Part shown: piece after piece, positions 26,820 through 35,896 of the stretch | Layout of the letters: every line of letters starts with the position of its first letter | Numbering within the stretch: position 1 is the first letter of the stretch | Source: Flavobacterium johnsoniae | Lineage (GTDB): Bacteria > Bacteroidota > Bacteroidia > Flavobacteriales > Flavobacteriaceae | Length of the DNA stretch: 64,000 bases | Direction of reading: 5' to 3' | Assembly (NCBI RefSeq): GCF_030388325.1 | Contig: NZ_CP103794.1 | Span: 4,898,001-4,962,000, forward strand | Position numbers and translations under genes: made by a program | The notes under the pieces: model-generated | Told to the model about the DNA's origin: nothing | Seen by the model: only the letters and a program-made list of their open reading frames with translations | The model's database searches: none

Positions 26820-28079
26820 ATGATGTCTATAAAAAGAATAATGATACTATTGGCGTTTGCTAATTTACATTGGGTTCAATCTCAAACGATAACATCTGGT
26901 CCTCCAGAACCGCCCTTGGGGAAAAGATGGGTTCTAAATCCCGAGCTTTCAGATGAGTTTAACGGAACGCAAATTGATACAACCAAATGGTTTGATTACC
27001 ATCCGCAATGGAAAGGCAGAGTTCCTGGCTTGTTTCTGGCTTCTCAGGTTTCCGTAAAAGATGGTTTTTTACAAATTAAAGGGGAAAAAATGAAAAAAGA
27101 CACCCTTATCAAAAACGCCAACGGGGAAGAAAAATTTACTATCGCAGGCGGAGCGGTTGTCTCCAAAAAAACAGTGTTATTTGGGTACTATGAATCCCGA
27201 ATTAAGGCTGCGGCTACCACTATGTCGGCTACTTTTTGGTTTTCTACCAATGGAAAAACGAAAAGTCTAAAAGAGTGTGACAAATACAGTTTAGAATGGG
27301 ATATTCATGAATCTATTGGCAGAAATGGACCTTTTGAAGGCAGTTATTTTGCCAATGGAATGCATTCTAACTCTCATTATTGGTACACAGACTGCAATGG
27401 AGAGGTTCATGATTACCGCGCTCCTCAAGTTGTTTTTCAAAATGCGGAATTATCTTCTGAAAATTTTAATGTGTATGGTGGATGGTGGCGCGATGAACAA
27501 ACAGCAAGTTATTACTACAATAATGGTGAACCAAAACATCAAAAATTTTATTCCGAAATAAACAAAAAACCGTTTGACAGACCAATGCACATGCGTCTGG
27601 TATCAGAAACCTACCCTTTTCCTTGGATTGAGTTGCCAAATGATGCTGAATTAGCAGATCCAACAAAAAATACCGTTTATTATGATTGGGTACGCGCTTA
27701 TAAATTGGTAGAGGCTAATATGCCAATTCCGTCTTCTAACAACGAACCGGTTATCCCTCTTTTTAATGAACAAATTCTTTTTCACGTGGCTATTATAAAC
27801 TTAGTTTCTAAAACAATTTTAAAAATCCCAATACAATATAAGGCCATTGAAGATCGTGAAATACTACTAAAACTATCCGATCCTGAAGGAAAACTAATTA
27901 AAGAAACTAAATTCATTGCCTACACTGGTTATGCTAATTTAGAATACGATATGAGAATAGATAAAAAACTTGAACCAAAATCTGGATATTCATTATTGGC
28001 TATAATTCGACCATTGAACACTAAAGATCCTGTTGATATTGATTCTAGTACATTGATTATTAATTTAAAAAGCAAATAA
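26820..28079 (+). CDS. GH16 agarase/porphyranase-like enzyme, second type
   Basis: 419 residues with a signal peptide (cleavage near residue 21). It has a Pro-rich start, PPEPPLGKRWVLNPELSDEFNG, then a GH16 domain with Glu159, Asp161 and Glu164 in EWDIHE. It differs strongly from the two AgaB-like copies and is closer to the GH16 group containing beta-porphyranases and agarases of marine Flavobacteriia. A beta-sandwich domain of about 110 residues follows (310-419). No T9SS tail or lipobox is seen, so it is probably periplasmic and works on imported oligosaccharides. The exact substrate (porphyran, methylated agarose or agarose) cannot be read from the sequence. It lies 47 bp after the FG-GAP gene. 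Confidence 0.83.
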   Translation: MMSIKRIMILLAFANLHWVQSQTITSGPPEPPLGKRWVLNPELSDEFNGTQIDTTKWFDYHPQWKGRVPGLFLASQVSVKDGFLQIKGEKMKKDTLIKNANGEEKFTIAGGAVVSKKTVLFGYYESRIKAAATTMSATFWFSTNGKTKSLKECDKYSLEWDIHESIGRNGPFEGSYFANGMHSNSHYWYTDCNGEVHDYRAPQVVFQNAELSSENFNVYGGWWRDEQTASYYYNNGEPKHQKFYSEINKKPFDRPMHMRLVSETYPFPWIELPNDAELADPTKNTVYYDWVRAYKLVEANMPIPSSNNEPVIPLFNEQILFHVAIINLVSKTILKIPIQYKAIEDREILLKLSDPEGKLIKETKFIAYTGYANLEYDMRIDKKLEPKSGYSLLAIIRPLNTKDPVDIDSSTLIINLKSK

Positions 28080-28096
28080 TTAAACTATAAATTAAA

Positions 28097-29119
28097 ATGA
28101 CAAAAATAGTCACTTTCGGTGAAATTTTACTGCGTCTTTCAACGGAAAGACATTTAAGGTTCTCACAAGCAGAATCGTATAAAGCTACTTATGGCGGTGG
28201 AGAATTTAATGTTTCTGTATCTCTGGCAAATTATGGTCTGAATACAGAATATATTACACGATTACCAAATAATGAATTAGGTAATTGTGCACTAAAAGAG
28301 ATGAGAAAACTTAATGTCGGCTGTCAGAATGTGCTCTTGGATGGTGATCGAATTGGGATTTATTTTCTAGAAACAGGAACTAGTACAAGAGCCAGTAATA
28401 TTGTTTACGATCGCGAAAATAGTGGAATGTCAACTTTAAAAAAAGGAATGATTGACTGGAAAGAAATTCTAAAAGATGCCACTTGGTTTCACTGGAGTGG
28501 CATTACTCCTTCCCTATCTGAAAGTGCCGCTGAGGCTTGTGTTGAGGCTTTGGAAATTGCAAAAGATATGGGCTTAACAATTTCTTGTGATTTAAACTAC
28601 AGATCAAAACTTTGGAAATATGGTAAACATCCAAAAGAAGTTATGCCTAAAATTCTGCAATATTGCAACGTAATTTTAGGAGATCTAGACACTGCAAATT
28701 TCATGCTGGGCCTACCACAAATGAATCCGGATTATCAAAATCAGGAATCACTGCCCGTGCTGTATGATACCATTTTTAAACTAATTCCGTCGTTAAAATT
28801 TATGGCAACCACATTGCGCTATTCTGTAAGTGCTTCTCATCAACGTATAGGAGGAATTTTATACGATGGAAATACAATTTATGATGCAGACGTTCAAGAT
28901 GTAACTCCGGTTGTAGATCGTGTTGGAAGTGGTGATGCTTTTATGGGAGGCTTAATTTATGGATTAAATGAAGAACCACTAAACAAACAAAGAGCCCTTA
29001 ATTTTGCTGTAGCAGCCTGCTGTCTGAAACATACTATTGCAGGCGACTATAACTTAGTAACACTTGAAGAAGTTGAAAAATTAATTGGAGGTGATTTTAC
29101 AGGAAAAGTATCAAGATAA
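28097..29119 (+). CDS. kdgK: 2-keto-3-deoxygluconate kinase (PfkB family)
   Basis: 340 residues, a cytoplasmic PfkB sugar kinase. It has TYGGGEFNVSVSLANYG near the N-terminus, SCDLNYRSKLW in the middle, and the ATP/anion-hole motif DRVGSGDAFMGG, with catalytic Asp280. It should phosphorylate 2-keto-3-deoxy-D-gluconate (KDG) to KDPG. In agar degraders KDG is the end product of 3,6-anhydro-L-galactose conversion, and the aldolase that uses KDPG is the next gene, 7 bp on. KDG kinases of alginate or pectin pathways are similar, so the substrate rests partly on context. Confidence 0.9.
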   Translation: MTKIVTFGEILLRLSTERHLRFSQAESYKATYGGGEFNVSVSLANYGLNTEYITRLPNNELGNCALKEMRKLNVGCQNVLLDGDRIGIYFLETGTSTRASNIVYDRENSGMSTLKKGMIDWKEILKDATWFHWSGITPSLSESAAEACVEALEIAKDMGLTISCDLNYRSKLWKYGKHPKEVMPKILQYCNVILGDLDTANFMLGLPQMNPDYQNQESLPVLYDTIFKLIPSLKFMATTLRYSVSASHQRIGGILYDGNTIYDADVQDVTPVVDRVGSGDAFMGGLIYGLNEEPLNKQRALNFAVAACCLKHTIAGDYNLVTLEEVEKLIGGDFTGKVSR

Positions 29120-29126
29120 TATAAAT

Positions 29127-29792
29127 ATGGCACAATATACCCGAATTGAAGTAGCTCAAGCGATGAAAAATACTGGAATGATTCCACTATTTTTCAGTAA
29201 TGATATCGAATTAAGTAAGAATATTTTAAAAGCGTGTTATGATGGTGGTGCACGTTTGCTGGAATTTACAGCTCGTGGCGATTTTGCGCACGAAATTTTT
29301 GGCGAACTTACCAAGTATGCAATTAAAGAATTACCTGGAATGATAATGGGGGTTGGCTCCGTAACCGATGCTGCAGCTGCCTCGTTATACATGCAACTTG
29401 GCGCAAATTTTATTGTAACTCCAGTATTACGTGAGGATATTGTAATAGTTTGTAACCGACGCAAAGTTTTATGGTCTCCTGGGTGCGGAACACTTACAGA
29501 AATAACAAAAGCAGAAGAATTAGGTTGCGAAATCGTTAAACTTTTTCCGGGCGATATTTATGGACCTGAATTTATAAAAGGAATTAAAGGTCCACAACCT
29601 TGGACATCTATTATGCCAACTGGAGGAGTACATCCAACAGCTGAAAATCTGACTTCATGGTTTAACGCTGGAGTAACTTGTGTAGGAATGGGATCCCAAT
29701 TAATAACTAAAGAGATTGTGGCAAATAAAGATTTTAAGGAATTAACTGAAAAAGTTAAAGAAGTTATTGAAATTATTTCGAAGTTAAAATAA
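29127..29792 (+). CDS. eda: KDPG aldolase
   Basis: 221 residues from the ATG at 29127, seven bases after the kinase stop; an earlier in-frame ATG at 29085 lies within the kinase. It is a class I KDPG/KHG aldolase with catalytic Glu46 in LLEFTARGD, Schiff-base Lys138 in EIVKLFPG, and the phosphate-binding MPTGGV. It cleaves KDPG to pyruvate and glyceraldehyde-3-phosphate, closing the anhydrogalactose route whose earlier steps are encoded at 42.2-50.5 kb. It ends the plus-strand operon and is followed by a strong terminator. Confidence 0.93.
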   Translation: MAQYTRIEVAQAMKNTGMIPLFFSNDIELSKNILKACYDGGARLLEFTARGDFAHEIFGELTKYAIKELPGMIMGVGSVTDAAAASLYMQLGANFIVTPVLREDIVIVCNRRKVLWSPGCGTLTEITKAEELGCEIVKLFPGDIYGPEFIKGIKGPQPWTSIMPTGGVHPTAENLTSWFNAGVTCVGMGSQLITKEIVANKDFKELTEKVKEVIEIISKLK

Positions 29793-29807
29793 TTATATCT
29801 AAATATA

Positions 29808-29849
29808 AAAAGAGATTGTGATAAAATTATTTTATTCACAGTCTCTTTT
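29808..29849. terminator. Bidirectional terminator between aldolase and ferredoxin reductase
   Basis: AAAAGAGATTGTGA (29808-29821) pairs with TCACAGTCTCTTTT (29836-29849) with a single wobble. There is an A-run before and a T-run after, so it can serve both convergent operons. Confidence 0.88.
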
Positions 29850-29901
29850 CTACTTTATAACTCGTTTTATTTTTTTGAATATTCGCTTTTTTAGTTCCAA
29901 T

Positions 29902-31149
29902 CTAGTCCGCTACAATAGTATCTAACTTTAAAATAGAGGTACTATCAAATAATTTCCATTTATCAATTTTAATTTTCTGCTTAATAGCTTTTGTACCTAA
30001 TACATAAGCCTTGGCATTATTAACCGCATCTACGGACAATAAAGTATCTTCATTAAAGTACCAAACTGAAAAACTATTGGGCTTATCTTCTTTTCTAACC
30101 ACGACCTCGGTATAGCCTTGTGACAGACCAACCATTTGTAATTTGAGATCGTACTGATCCGACCAAAACCATGGAATGGTGTCGTAAACCGAAGCACCTC
30201 CACATATTGCAGCAGCCGCGATTTTGGACTGATCTACGGCATTTTGAACCGATTCTAAACGGATAAAGCGGTTGTAATGCGGGTTAAAATGATACGTACA
30301 ATCACCAATTGCATAAATATTGGCCTCACTGGTTTGCGCCTTTTCATTGACTATTATCCCATTTTCAATTTTGATTCCTGCTTGTTCTGCCAATTCTTTA
30401 TTTACCAAAATACCTACACCCACAATAATCATATCCGCTGGATAACGAGAACCATCGGTACAAACCACTACGTTTGAAGCGTCATTATTTTCAATTGCGC
30501 TTACATTTTTAGCCGTAAGCACTTCTACCCCATTTTGATGATGCAACTCATGAAAAAAACTAGACATTTCTGGAGCAGTCACTCGTGCTAAAATTCGAGA
30601 TTCACGTTCCAATACCACCACCTGAGCACCTAATTTTTTTAAGGAAGCAGCCGTTTCTAGTCCGATATAACCTCCACCAATCACAACAACACGTTTGGTA
30701 GCGCTCGCATTGATGCCCTTTTTGATAGAAGCAACGTGCGCAGCGGTACGCAAAGGAAATACATTTTGAGCAGTTGCTAATCCTTCAATTGGCGGTACAA
30801 TTGGTCTTGCTCCCGTAGCCAAAACCAATTGATCATAAGACTGTTGCGTTCCGTCTTCCAAAGTAATGGTTTGCTCTTTTGCATGTATTGCGACCACCTT
30901 TACCCCCAAATTCAAGGTGATGTCTTCTTTTTGGTAGCTTTCTGCTGATTTTAAAACATTCTTATCAATACCATCATCACTTGTCAAATAGGCCTTAGAC
31001 AAGGGTGGGCGATGGTATGGCAACACAGGATCGGCATCAAAAAGCAATATGTCGCCTTCCCAGCCTTCTTTTCGTATAGCCGTAGCACAATTTACGCCGC
31101 CATGGCTCGCTCCTATAATCACACAAATTGGTTTCTTAGTTTCAGACAT
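29902..31149 (-). CDS. NAD(P)H:ferredoxin reductase for P450
   Basis: 415 residues, a putidaredoxin-reductase-like flavoprotein. It has an FAD motif near the N-terminus (GASHGGVNCATAIRKEGW), HRPPLSKAYL, an NAD(P)-binding VVIGGGYIGLETAASLKKLG, and the second FAD contact NIYAIGDCTYHF. It passes electrons from NAD(P)H to the 2Fe-2S ferredoxin encoded 14 bp upstream, which feeds the P450. The three genes match the three-component 6-O-methyl-D-galactose demethylase known from porphyran-degrading Flavobacteriia. Cytoplasmic. Confidence 0.93.
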   Translation of the reverse strand: MSETKKPICVIIGASHGGVNCATAIRKEGWEGDILLFDADPVLPYHRPPLSKAYLTSDDGIDKNVLKSAESYQKEDITLNLGVKVVAIHAKEQTITLEDGTQQSYDQLVLATGARPIVPPIEGLATAQNVFPLRTAAHVASIKKGINASATKRVVVIGGGYIGLETAASLKKLGAQVVVLERESRILARVTAPEMSSFFHELHHQNGVEVLTAKNVSAIENNDASNVVVCTDGSRYPADMIIVGVGILVNKELAEQAGIKIENGIIVNEKAQTSEANIYAIGDCTYHFNPHYNRFIRLESVQNAVDQSKIAAAAICGGASVYDTIPWFWSDQYDLKLQMVGLSQGYTEVVVRKEDKPNSFSVWYFNEDTLLSVDAVNNAKAYVLGTKAIKQKIKIDKWKLFDSTSILKLDTIVAD

Positions 31150-31163
31150 ACAACATTTTTTAA

Positions 31164-31472
31164 TTATTTAGCCACACGAAGCACTACTCCGTCCAACGCT
31201 TCGGTAATTTCTAATTGACAACACAAACGGCTGAATTCATCCGCATCATCATCTAATTCTAGCATATCCGTTTCAATTTCGCTAGCGGTTCCCGTTTTTG
31301 AAACATGTTCTGGTAAAACATGTACGTGACAAGTAGCACACGAACATACCCCTCCGCAATCACCATCGATTCCTTTGATACCATTGTCAACTGCAAGTGC
31401 CATTACGCTACCCGATGTTCCTTCTAAAGTTATTGTTTCATCATCGCTAGTGATAAAAGTTATTTTTGCCAT
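31164..31472 (-). CDS. 2Fe-2S ferredoxin, adrenodoxin type
   Basis: 102 residues. Cluster ligands follow the vertebrate/bacterial P450 ferredoxin pattern: Cys39, Cys45 and Cys48 in DCGGVCSCATC and Cys85 in RLCCQL. An acidic patch (residues 65-79, rich in Glu/Asp) is typical for docking to reductase and P450. It is the electron shuttle of the demethylase system, encoded between the P450 (17 bp upstream) and the reductase. Confidence 0.94.
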   Translation of the reverse strand: MAKITFITSDDETITLEGTSGSVMALAVDNGIKGIDGDCGGVCSCATCHVHVLPEHVSKTGTASEIETDMLELDDDADEFSRLCCQLEITEALDGVVLRVAK

Positions 31473-31489
31473 TTTCTTTATTTTTTTAA

Positions 31490-32641
31490 TTAATTAAATT
31501 TTACTTGTAAGCGGTGAAAGCCAACTTTACGTTTGAAATCACCTAAATCTTCGATATTTTCTTCGGCACTCACAATTTCCATAGTGCTCACTTTTTCCGT
31601 TAATACTTCCACCGCTATTTTCATAATTGTACGAGCGTGGGTTGCTCCCAAACAGTTGTGTGTCCCGAATCCGAAGCTCAAATGCGGGTTCATTTTACGA
31701 TCTAAAACCACTTCATTTGGATTTTCAAAAACAGTGGCATCTCGATTTGCAGACGCCCAACACAAAGAAGCTCTTGTATCTGCTTTTATAGCATGTTCAC
31801 AAACAGCAGAATCAGTTTTGGCTACTCTTCCCATCTGAGTTAATGGCGCAAAATAGCGAATCAACTCTTCAATAGCTTTGTTTCTTATTTCGGGTTCTAC
31901 ACGCAAACGATCTAATGACTTTGGGTGCTCTGCAAAATAAGCAATGGAATTTGACACCGCATTGATTACCGTATCACGGCCACCTGCAAACGTCAAAATC
32001 ATCACGCCTTTCACTTCTTCTTTTGTTAATTTTTTGCCATCAACTACAGCATTCAGTAATACTGAATACAAATCTTCTCCATTCTTGGCAATGGCTTCAT
32101 CAATTCGGCCATCGATATAATCATACAAAATAGCCGCTTTAGCACCATCTAAGGCTTCTCCTTCACTACGAAAAACGTGAGTTCCCCATGAAATCCATAA
32201 GTCAGCTTCTTCATAAGGCGTATTTAGTAATAAAGTCAAGGCTCTTGACTGTAGTTTTAATGAAAATTCACTGATTACATCTACCGAATCTTTGGCTAAA
32301 ACCTCATCAACTAAAGCACTAATTTGCTCTTTTAATTTGGCTTGGTATTCTTCCTCTAAAGGTCTTTTGAACCAAGGATCCAAAATAGCTCTAAAGTCTT
32401 TATGTTGCGGCGGATCTACTTCAAACGGAATCTGACGTGTTGTTCTGATGTTCACTTCTGAAGGAATCACAATACGACCTGGTACCGCCCCTGATTGAAA
32501 GGTTTTCCAGTCGTGAGCTCCTTTGCGCACATCTTTGTGACGCAATAGCATGGTTACAGGATCATTTTGATCGTCCATTTCTCCAAAACCTTGGTTTACA
32601 CGTGCTTCTTCAAATGGATCGTTAAACTCACTATTTTTCAT
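31490..32641 (-). CDS. Cytochrome P450, probable 6-O-methyl-D-galactose demethylase
   Basis: 383 residues, a soluble bacterial class I P450. The I-helix has the oxygen-activating AGGRDT, the ExxR pair is in EELIR, and the heme loop is FGFGTHNCLG with Cys330 as axial ligand. With its own ferredoxin and reductase beside it in an agar/porphyran locus, it fits the family shown in Formosa and Zobellia to oxidise 6-O-methyl-D-galactose to galactose and formaldehyde. Substrate identity here is by context and family resemblance. A 176-bp spacer separates it from the esterase gene upstream, so it may have its own promoter. Confidence 0.9.
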   Translation of the reverse strand: MKNSEFNDPFEEARVNQGFGEMDDQNDPVTMLLRHKDVRKGAHDWKTFQSGAVPGRIVIPSEVNIRTTRQIPFEVDPPQHKDFRAILDPWFKRPLEEEYQAKLKEQISALVDEVLAKDSVDVISEFSLKLQSRALTLLLNTPYEEADLWISWGTHVFRSEGEALDGAKAAILYDYIDGRIDEAIAKNGEDLYSVLLNAVVDGKKLTKEEVKGVMILTFAGGRDTVINAVSNSIAYFAEHPKSLDRLRVEPEIRNKAIEELIRYFAPLTQMGRVAKTDSAVCEHAIKADTRASLCWASANRDATVFENPNEVVLDRKMNPHLSFGFGTHNCLGATHARTIMKIAVEVLTEKVSTMEIVSAEENIEDLGDFKRKVGFHRLQVKFN

Positions 32642-32817
32642 CTTTTATATTTTTATTAGTATCTTTTTTTTCAACCTGGTACGTTTTAAATGCTGATGAC
32701 AACACACCTACAACGTCTCGAAAAAGACCTTGCAGGAACATTAACTAACATTATTTATTAGTACTAAACTTTTCATACTGATCATTAAACTCAGCTTCTT
32801 AAGTCTATTTTCAGTTT

Positions 32818-33615
32818 TTAGAACCCATTAAAAAACAACAAACTGTCTTTGATGTGTTCTTGCCAGTATGGCCATTCGTGTGCGCCTTCAAATTCTTGGT
32901 ATTGATGGTTTATATTGGCATCTGTTAAACCTTTATGCAGATTCCGATTGTATTCGATGAGTAAATCCTCTTTGCCACAATCAAAACGTATGGGTGGCAA
33001 TTGCTTTTTATTTTTTATAATCAAACTTAAAACGTCTTCGTTAATGGGGTCAAATTGATTGAAATTGCTCTCGTTTTCTTCAACAAAAAGATGCATTTGA
33101 TTTTTATTGGTCATCGAAGAATGTCCCGTAATGGCTTGGTAACGCTCTGGAAATTTGGCTCCCAAACGCAAAGCGCCATACCCGCCCATCGAAAGCCCCG
33201 AGATAAACAATTTGGATTTTTCGCTGGTGCAATCGATGTTTTCTCTCACGGCATCAATCACATCTTCGACAATCCATTTTTCATAATGGGCATTGTTGTG
33301 CGGTAAATATGCCGAACCGTCTCCCCATAATCCATCCGAAGGCATCGCAATTACCATCGGTTTTATCAATCCTTCTTCCATCATTTTTAAAGCTGTAAAA
33401 TGTACTCCTGCTTTGTGCGCCCAAATCCAAGCACTACCATACACCCCATGCATTAGCGTTACAATAGGAAGGTCTTTTAAATCTTCAAAAGGCGGTACAA
33501 AAACACAGATGTCACCTCGCCCATTCAGATTAGGGGTTCTAACCGTAATGAATCGAAGGTTATTGCTCTCAAATTCTGGATTGGATATTTCGGTTGTTCT
33601 AAATTTTGACATCAT
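32818..33615 (-). CDS. Esterase-D-like alpha/beta hydrolase
   Basis: 265 residues, cytoplasmic (no signal). It has an oxyanion region LMHGVYGSAWIW, nucleophile Ser142 in GLSMGGYGALRLG, an Asp in FDCGKEDLL and His in EGAHEWPYW, making a full catalytic triad. Family PF00756 includes S-formylglutathione hydrolase and sugar-ester hydrolases. It begins 8 bp after the zinc alcohol dehydrogenase stop, so the two are tightly coupled. Its job could be detoxification of a product of demethylation or removal of an ester from galactan sugars; the sequence does not decide between them. Confidence 0.8.
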   Translation of the reverse strand: MMSKFRTTEISNPEFESNNLRFITVRTPNLNGRGDICVFVPPFEDLKDLPIVTLMHGVYGSAWIWAHKAGVHFTALKMMEEGLIKPMVIAMPSDGLWGDGSAYLPHNNAHYEKWIVEDVIDAVRENIDCTSEKSKLFISGLSMGGYGALRLGAKFPERYQAITGHSSMTNKNQMHLFVEENESNFNQFDPINEDVLSLIIKNKKQLPPIRFDCGKEDLLIEYNRNLHKGLTDANINHQYQEFEGAHEWPYWQEHIKDSLLFFNGF

Positions 33616-33623
33616 TTCTAAAA

Positions 33624-34739
33624 TTAAAAAGTAATTACACCTTTTGCATTTTTTCCAGCCAACATATCGTCTAAGGCTTGTTGCAATTCTTCCAGAGGAT
33701 ACGTTTTAGTAATCATCTCGTCTAATTTGATTTCTCCTTTTCGATAATGTTCGATAATTTTAGGGAAATCTTTTTGCGGATTGCATTTTCCGTACAACGG
33801 ATTGATGTATTTTTTATCCCATTCGAATAAGGCCATATCAATCAAAACCTCTTGTTCGATTCCGCTAACTTGAACAGCAGTGCCAGCATTTCGAACCATT
33901 GCCAACGGTGCAGCGCCCAAAGCTGGAATTGCAGTACACTCAAAAGCGTAATCGGCACCACGACCAGCTGTCATTTCTTTTACCTTTTGAGCCGCTTGTA
34001 ACAGTCCTTTGTCATTCTTATCGGCCAAAATGGTATGAGTCGCACCAAATTCAACCGCCATATTCAATCGCTCTTGATTGATATCAATCGCAATGATTTT
34101 ACAAGCTTTCGACACTTTTAATCCTTGAATTACATTCAAACCAACTCCTCCTGTTCCAAGCACAACAGCTGATGAATTTTCGGTAACCTGAGCCGTATTT
34201 ACAGCAGATCCAAAACCCGTCATAACGCCACAACTTACGATACTTGCTGCCGAAAAAGACATGTTTTGAATTGGATTTTTAACTACTGCCGATTCTTTTA
34301 CCAGAGTATATTCAGCAAGCGTTCCTATATTAAAGGAGCGAATGATTGGCACTCCATTCAGAGTTGTTCCTTCCAAATGGGCATGTCCGGGGGTGTACCC
34401 ATTTCCTCCTGCTACTACAGGCGAATTATTTTCGCAAATGTGTTCATTCTCATGCTCGCATTGAAAGCATTTTCCACAAGGAGTTGCCCAATTCAAAATC
34501 ACTGCATCACCTACTTGTACACTTTTTACATTTGTCCCAACTGCAGTAACAATTCCTGCTCCTTCATGCCCCATTACAATTGGTTTTCCCCAATTTAAGG
34601 AGTCATAATCGGTATGACACAAACCTGCCGCTTTAATGGCTACTATCACCTCATCCCCTTGCGGATCATTTACTGTAATGGTCTCTATAGAAAATGTTCC
34701 ATCTCCTTTTGCAATAGCTGCTTTACAATTGATGCTCAT
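33624..34739 (-). CDS. Zinc-dependent alcohol dehydrogenase of the demethylation module
   Basis: 371 residues, medium-chain dehydrogenase of the class III-like type. The catalytic zinc site is GLCHTDYDS and GHEGAG, the structural zinc cysteines are in CGKCFQCEHENEHIC, and the cofactor loop is VLGTGGVGLNVIQG. Orthologous ADHs sit beside the P450 genes of porphyran-using Flavobacteriia. As I recall, published work on the Formosa and Zobellia enzymes found them needed for growth on 6-O-methyl-galactose but not active in formaldehyde detoxification. It is the first gene of the minus-strand module and diverges from an AraC regulator across 158 bp. Confidence 0.88.
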   Translation of the reverse strand: MSINCKAAIAKGDGTFSIETITVNDPQGDEVIVAIKAAGLCHTDYDSLNWGKPIVMGHEGAGIVTAVGTNVKSVQVGDAVILNWATPCGKCFQCEHENEHICENNSPVVAGGNGYTPGHAHLEGTTLNGVPIIRSFNIGTLAEYTLVKESAVVKNPIQNMSFSAASIVSCGVMTGFGSAVNTAQVTENSSAVVLGTGGVGLNVIQGLKVSKACKIIAIDINQERLNMAVEFGATHTILADKNDKGLLQAAQKVKEMTAGRGADYAFECTAIPALGAAPLAMVRNAGTAVQVSGIEQEVLIDMALFEWDKKYINPLYGKCNPQKDFPKIIEHYRKGEIKLDEMITKTYPLEELQQALDDMLAGKNAKGVITF

Positions 34740-34742
34740 AGA

Positions 34743-34782
34743 ATACTTTTAAAGTTTATCTTTTTATAAAAGTTAAAAGTAT
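34743..34782. promoter_or_regulatory. Inverted repeat in the ADH/AraC divergent promoter
   Basis: ATACTTTTAA (34743-34752) and TTAAAAGTAT (34773-34782) are exact reverse complements with a 20-bp spacer, directly upstream of the ADH start. It could be an AraC operator or a leader hairpin of the ADH transcript. Confidence 0.35.
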
Positions 34783-34897
34783 ATACTATAGTCATTAGTC
34801 ACAGTACCAATATTGCACAATTAATACCTTATATTGACCTAAAATTTTAAATAAGCTTCTTTTACTAATCAATATTGAATATATTTGAAGAAAAAAA

Positions 34898-35776
34898 ATG
34901 AAAGCACTATTTGAAAAAGTACCCTCTTCGGTAGAAAGTTCTTTTAACGCATTTGTATATGAGGCTGAAAATTTTGAAACACCTTGGCATTTTCATCCTG
35001 AATATGAACTTACTTATATTGTAAAAGGAGAAGGTACCCGTTTTGTTGGTAATAGCGTTCAGGAGTTTAAAAAAAGGGATTTTGTATTGTTAGGTACAAA
35101 TTTGCCGCATTATTGGAAAAATCATGATAACCTAAAAGGCGGAGTTCAATCGATTGTATTGCAATGGGACGATAGCGTTTTGGGCGAAAATTGGTTGGAG
35201 AAAAAAGAATTTCATTCTATAAAAAGGATATTATCAGATGCTTCAAAAGGACTCTCTTTCCGCACTATTGAAAACGATGTGATTCTCGAGCGGCTGCAAA
35301 AAATCATTACCCAAAAACCACTAGAAAAACTACTTGCCTTACTTCTACTTTTAGAAGAACTAAGCAAAATAAAAGAGGTGGAAACCCTTAGTTCAGACGG
35401 TTTTGTACCTAATCTAAACAGTAAAGCAAATGACCGAATAAATCTGATTTATAATTATATACAAGAAAATTACAATCAGAAAATTCGTCTGAATGAAATT
35501 GCCGATTTAGTGCACATGAATGAAGAAACCTTTTGTCGCTTTTTCAAAAAAAACTTAGGAAAGTCATTTTTCACTTTCGTGAATGAGTACCGCATCAATT
35601 TAATTTGCAAACAACTAATTGAAACCAAAAAACAGGTAAGCGAAATTGCCTATGAATGTGGGTATGAAAGTTTGCCTTTTTTTTATCGTCAGTTTCAAAA
35701 ATTCATGAAATGCTCGCCTTTAGTATTTAGAAAAAAATACCATCTAGAGGATGTCGGCACTACTATTGAAATATAG
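34898..35776 (+). CDS. AraC-family transcriptional regulator
   Basis: 292 residues. The N-terminal cupin sugar-sensing domain (about 20-110) has HFHPEYELTYIVKGEGTRFVG and NLPHYWKNH. The C-terminal pair of helix-turn-helix motifs (about 185-285) has IRLNEIADLVHMNEETFCRFFKK and VSEIAYECGYESLPFFYRQF. Divergent to the ADH/esterase/P450 genes, it is the obvious regulator of that module, presumably responding to a methylated or free galactose. It may also activate itself. Confidence 0.93.
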   Translation: MKALFEKVPSSVESSFNAFVYEAENFETPWHFHPEYELTYIVKGEGTRFVGNSVQEFKKRDFVLLGTNLPHYWKNHDNLKGGVQSIVLQWDDSVLGENWLEKKEFHSIKRILSDASKGLSFRTIENDVILERLQKIITQKPLEKLLALLLLLEELSKIKEVETLSSDGFVPNLNSKANDRINLIYNYIQENYNQKIRLNEIADLVHMNEETFCRFFKKNLGKSFFTFVNEYRINLICKQLIETKKQVSEIAYECGYESLPFFYRQFQKFMKCSPLVFRKKYHLEDVGTTIEI

Positions 35777-35896
35777 AAAATATAAAAAAAGATTATAACA
35801 TATAGAAACATAGATTTTATTTCGAAAAATTTCAGGAAAGTTTGCTAGAAGTTTTTTAAAAAAATATCTTTATCGATTAATCCCAAAATCAAAAAA

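Noticed and set aside
29902..32641. Camphor- or terpene-type P450 system
   Set aside because: The three-component layout is similar, but the surrounding agarase, GH117 and AHG genes and the ADH partner point to methyl-galactose demethylation.
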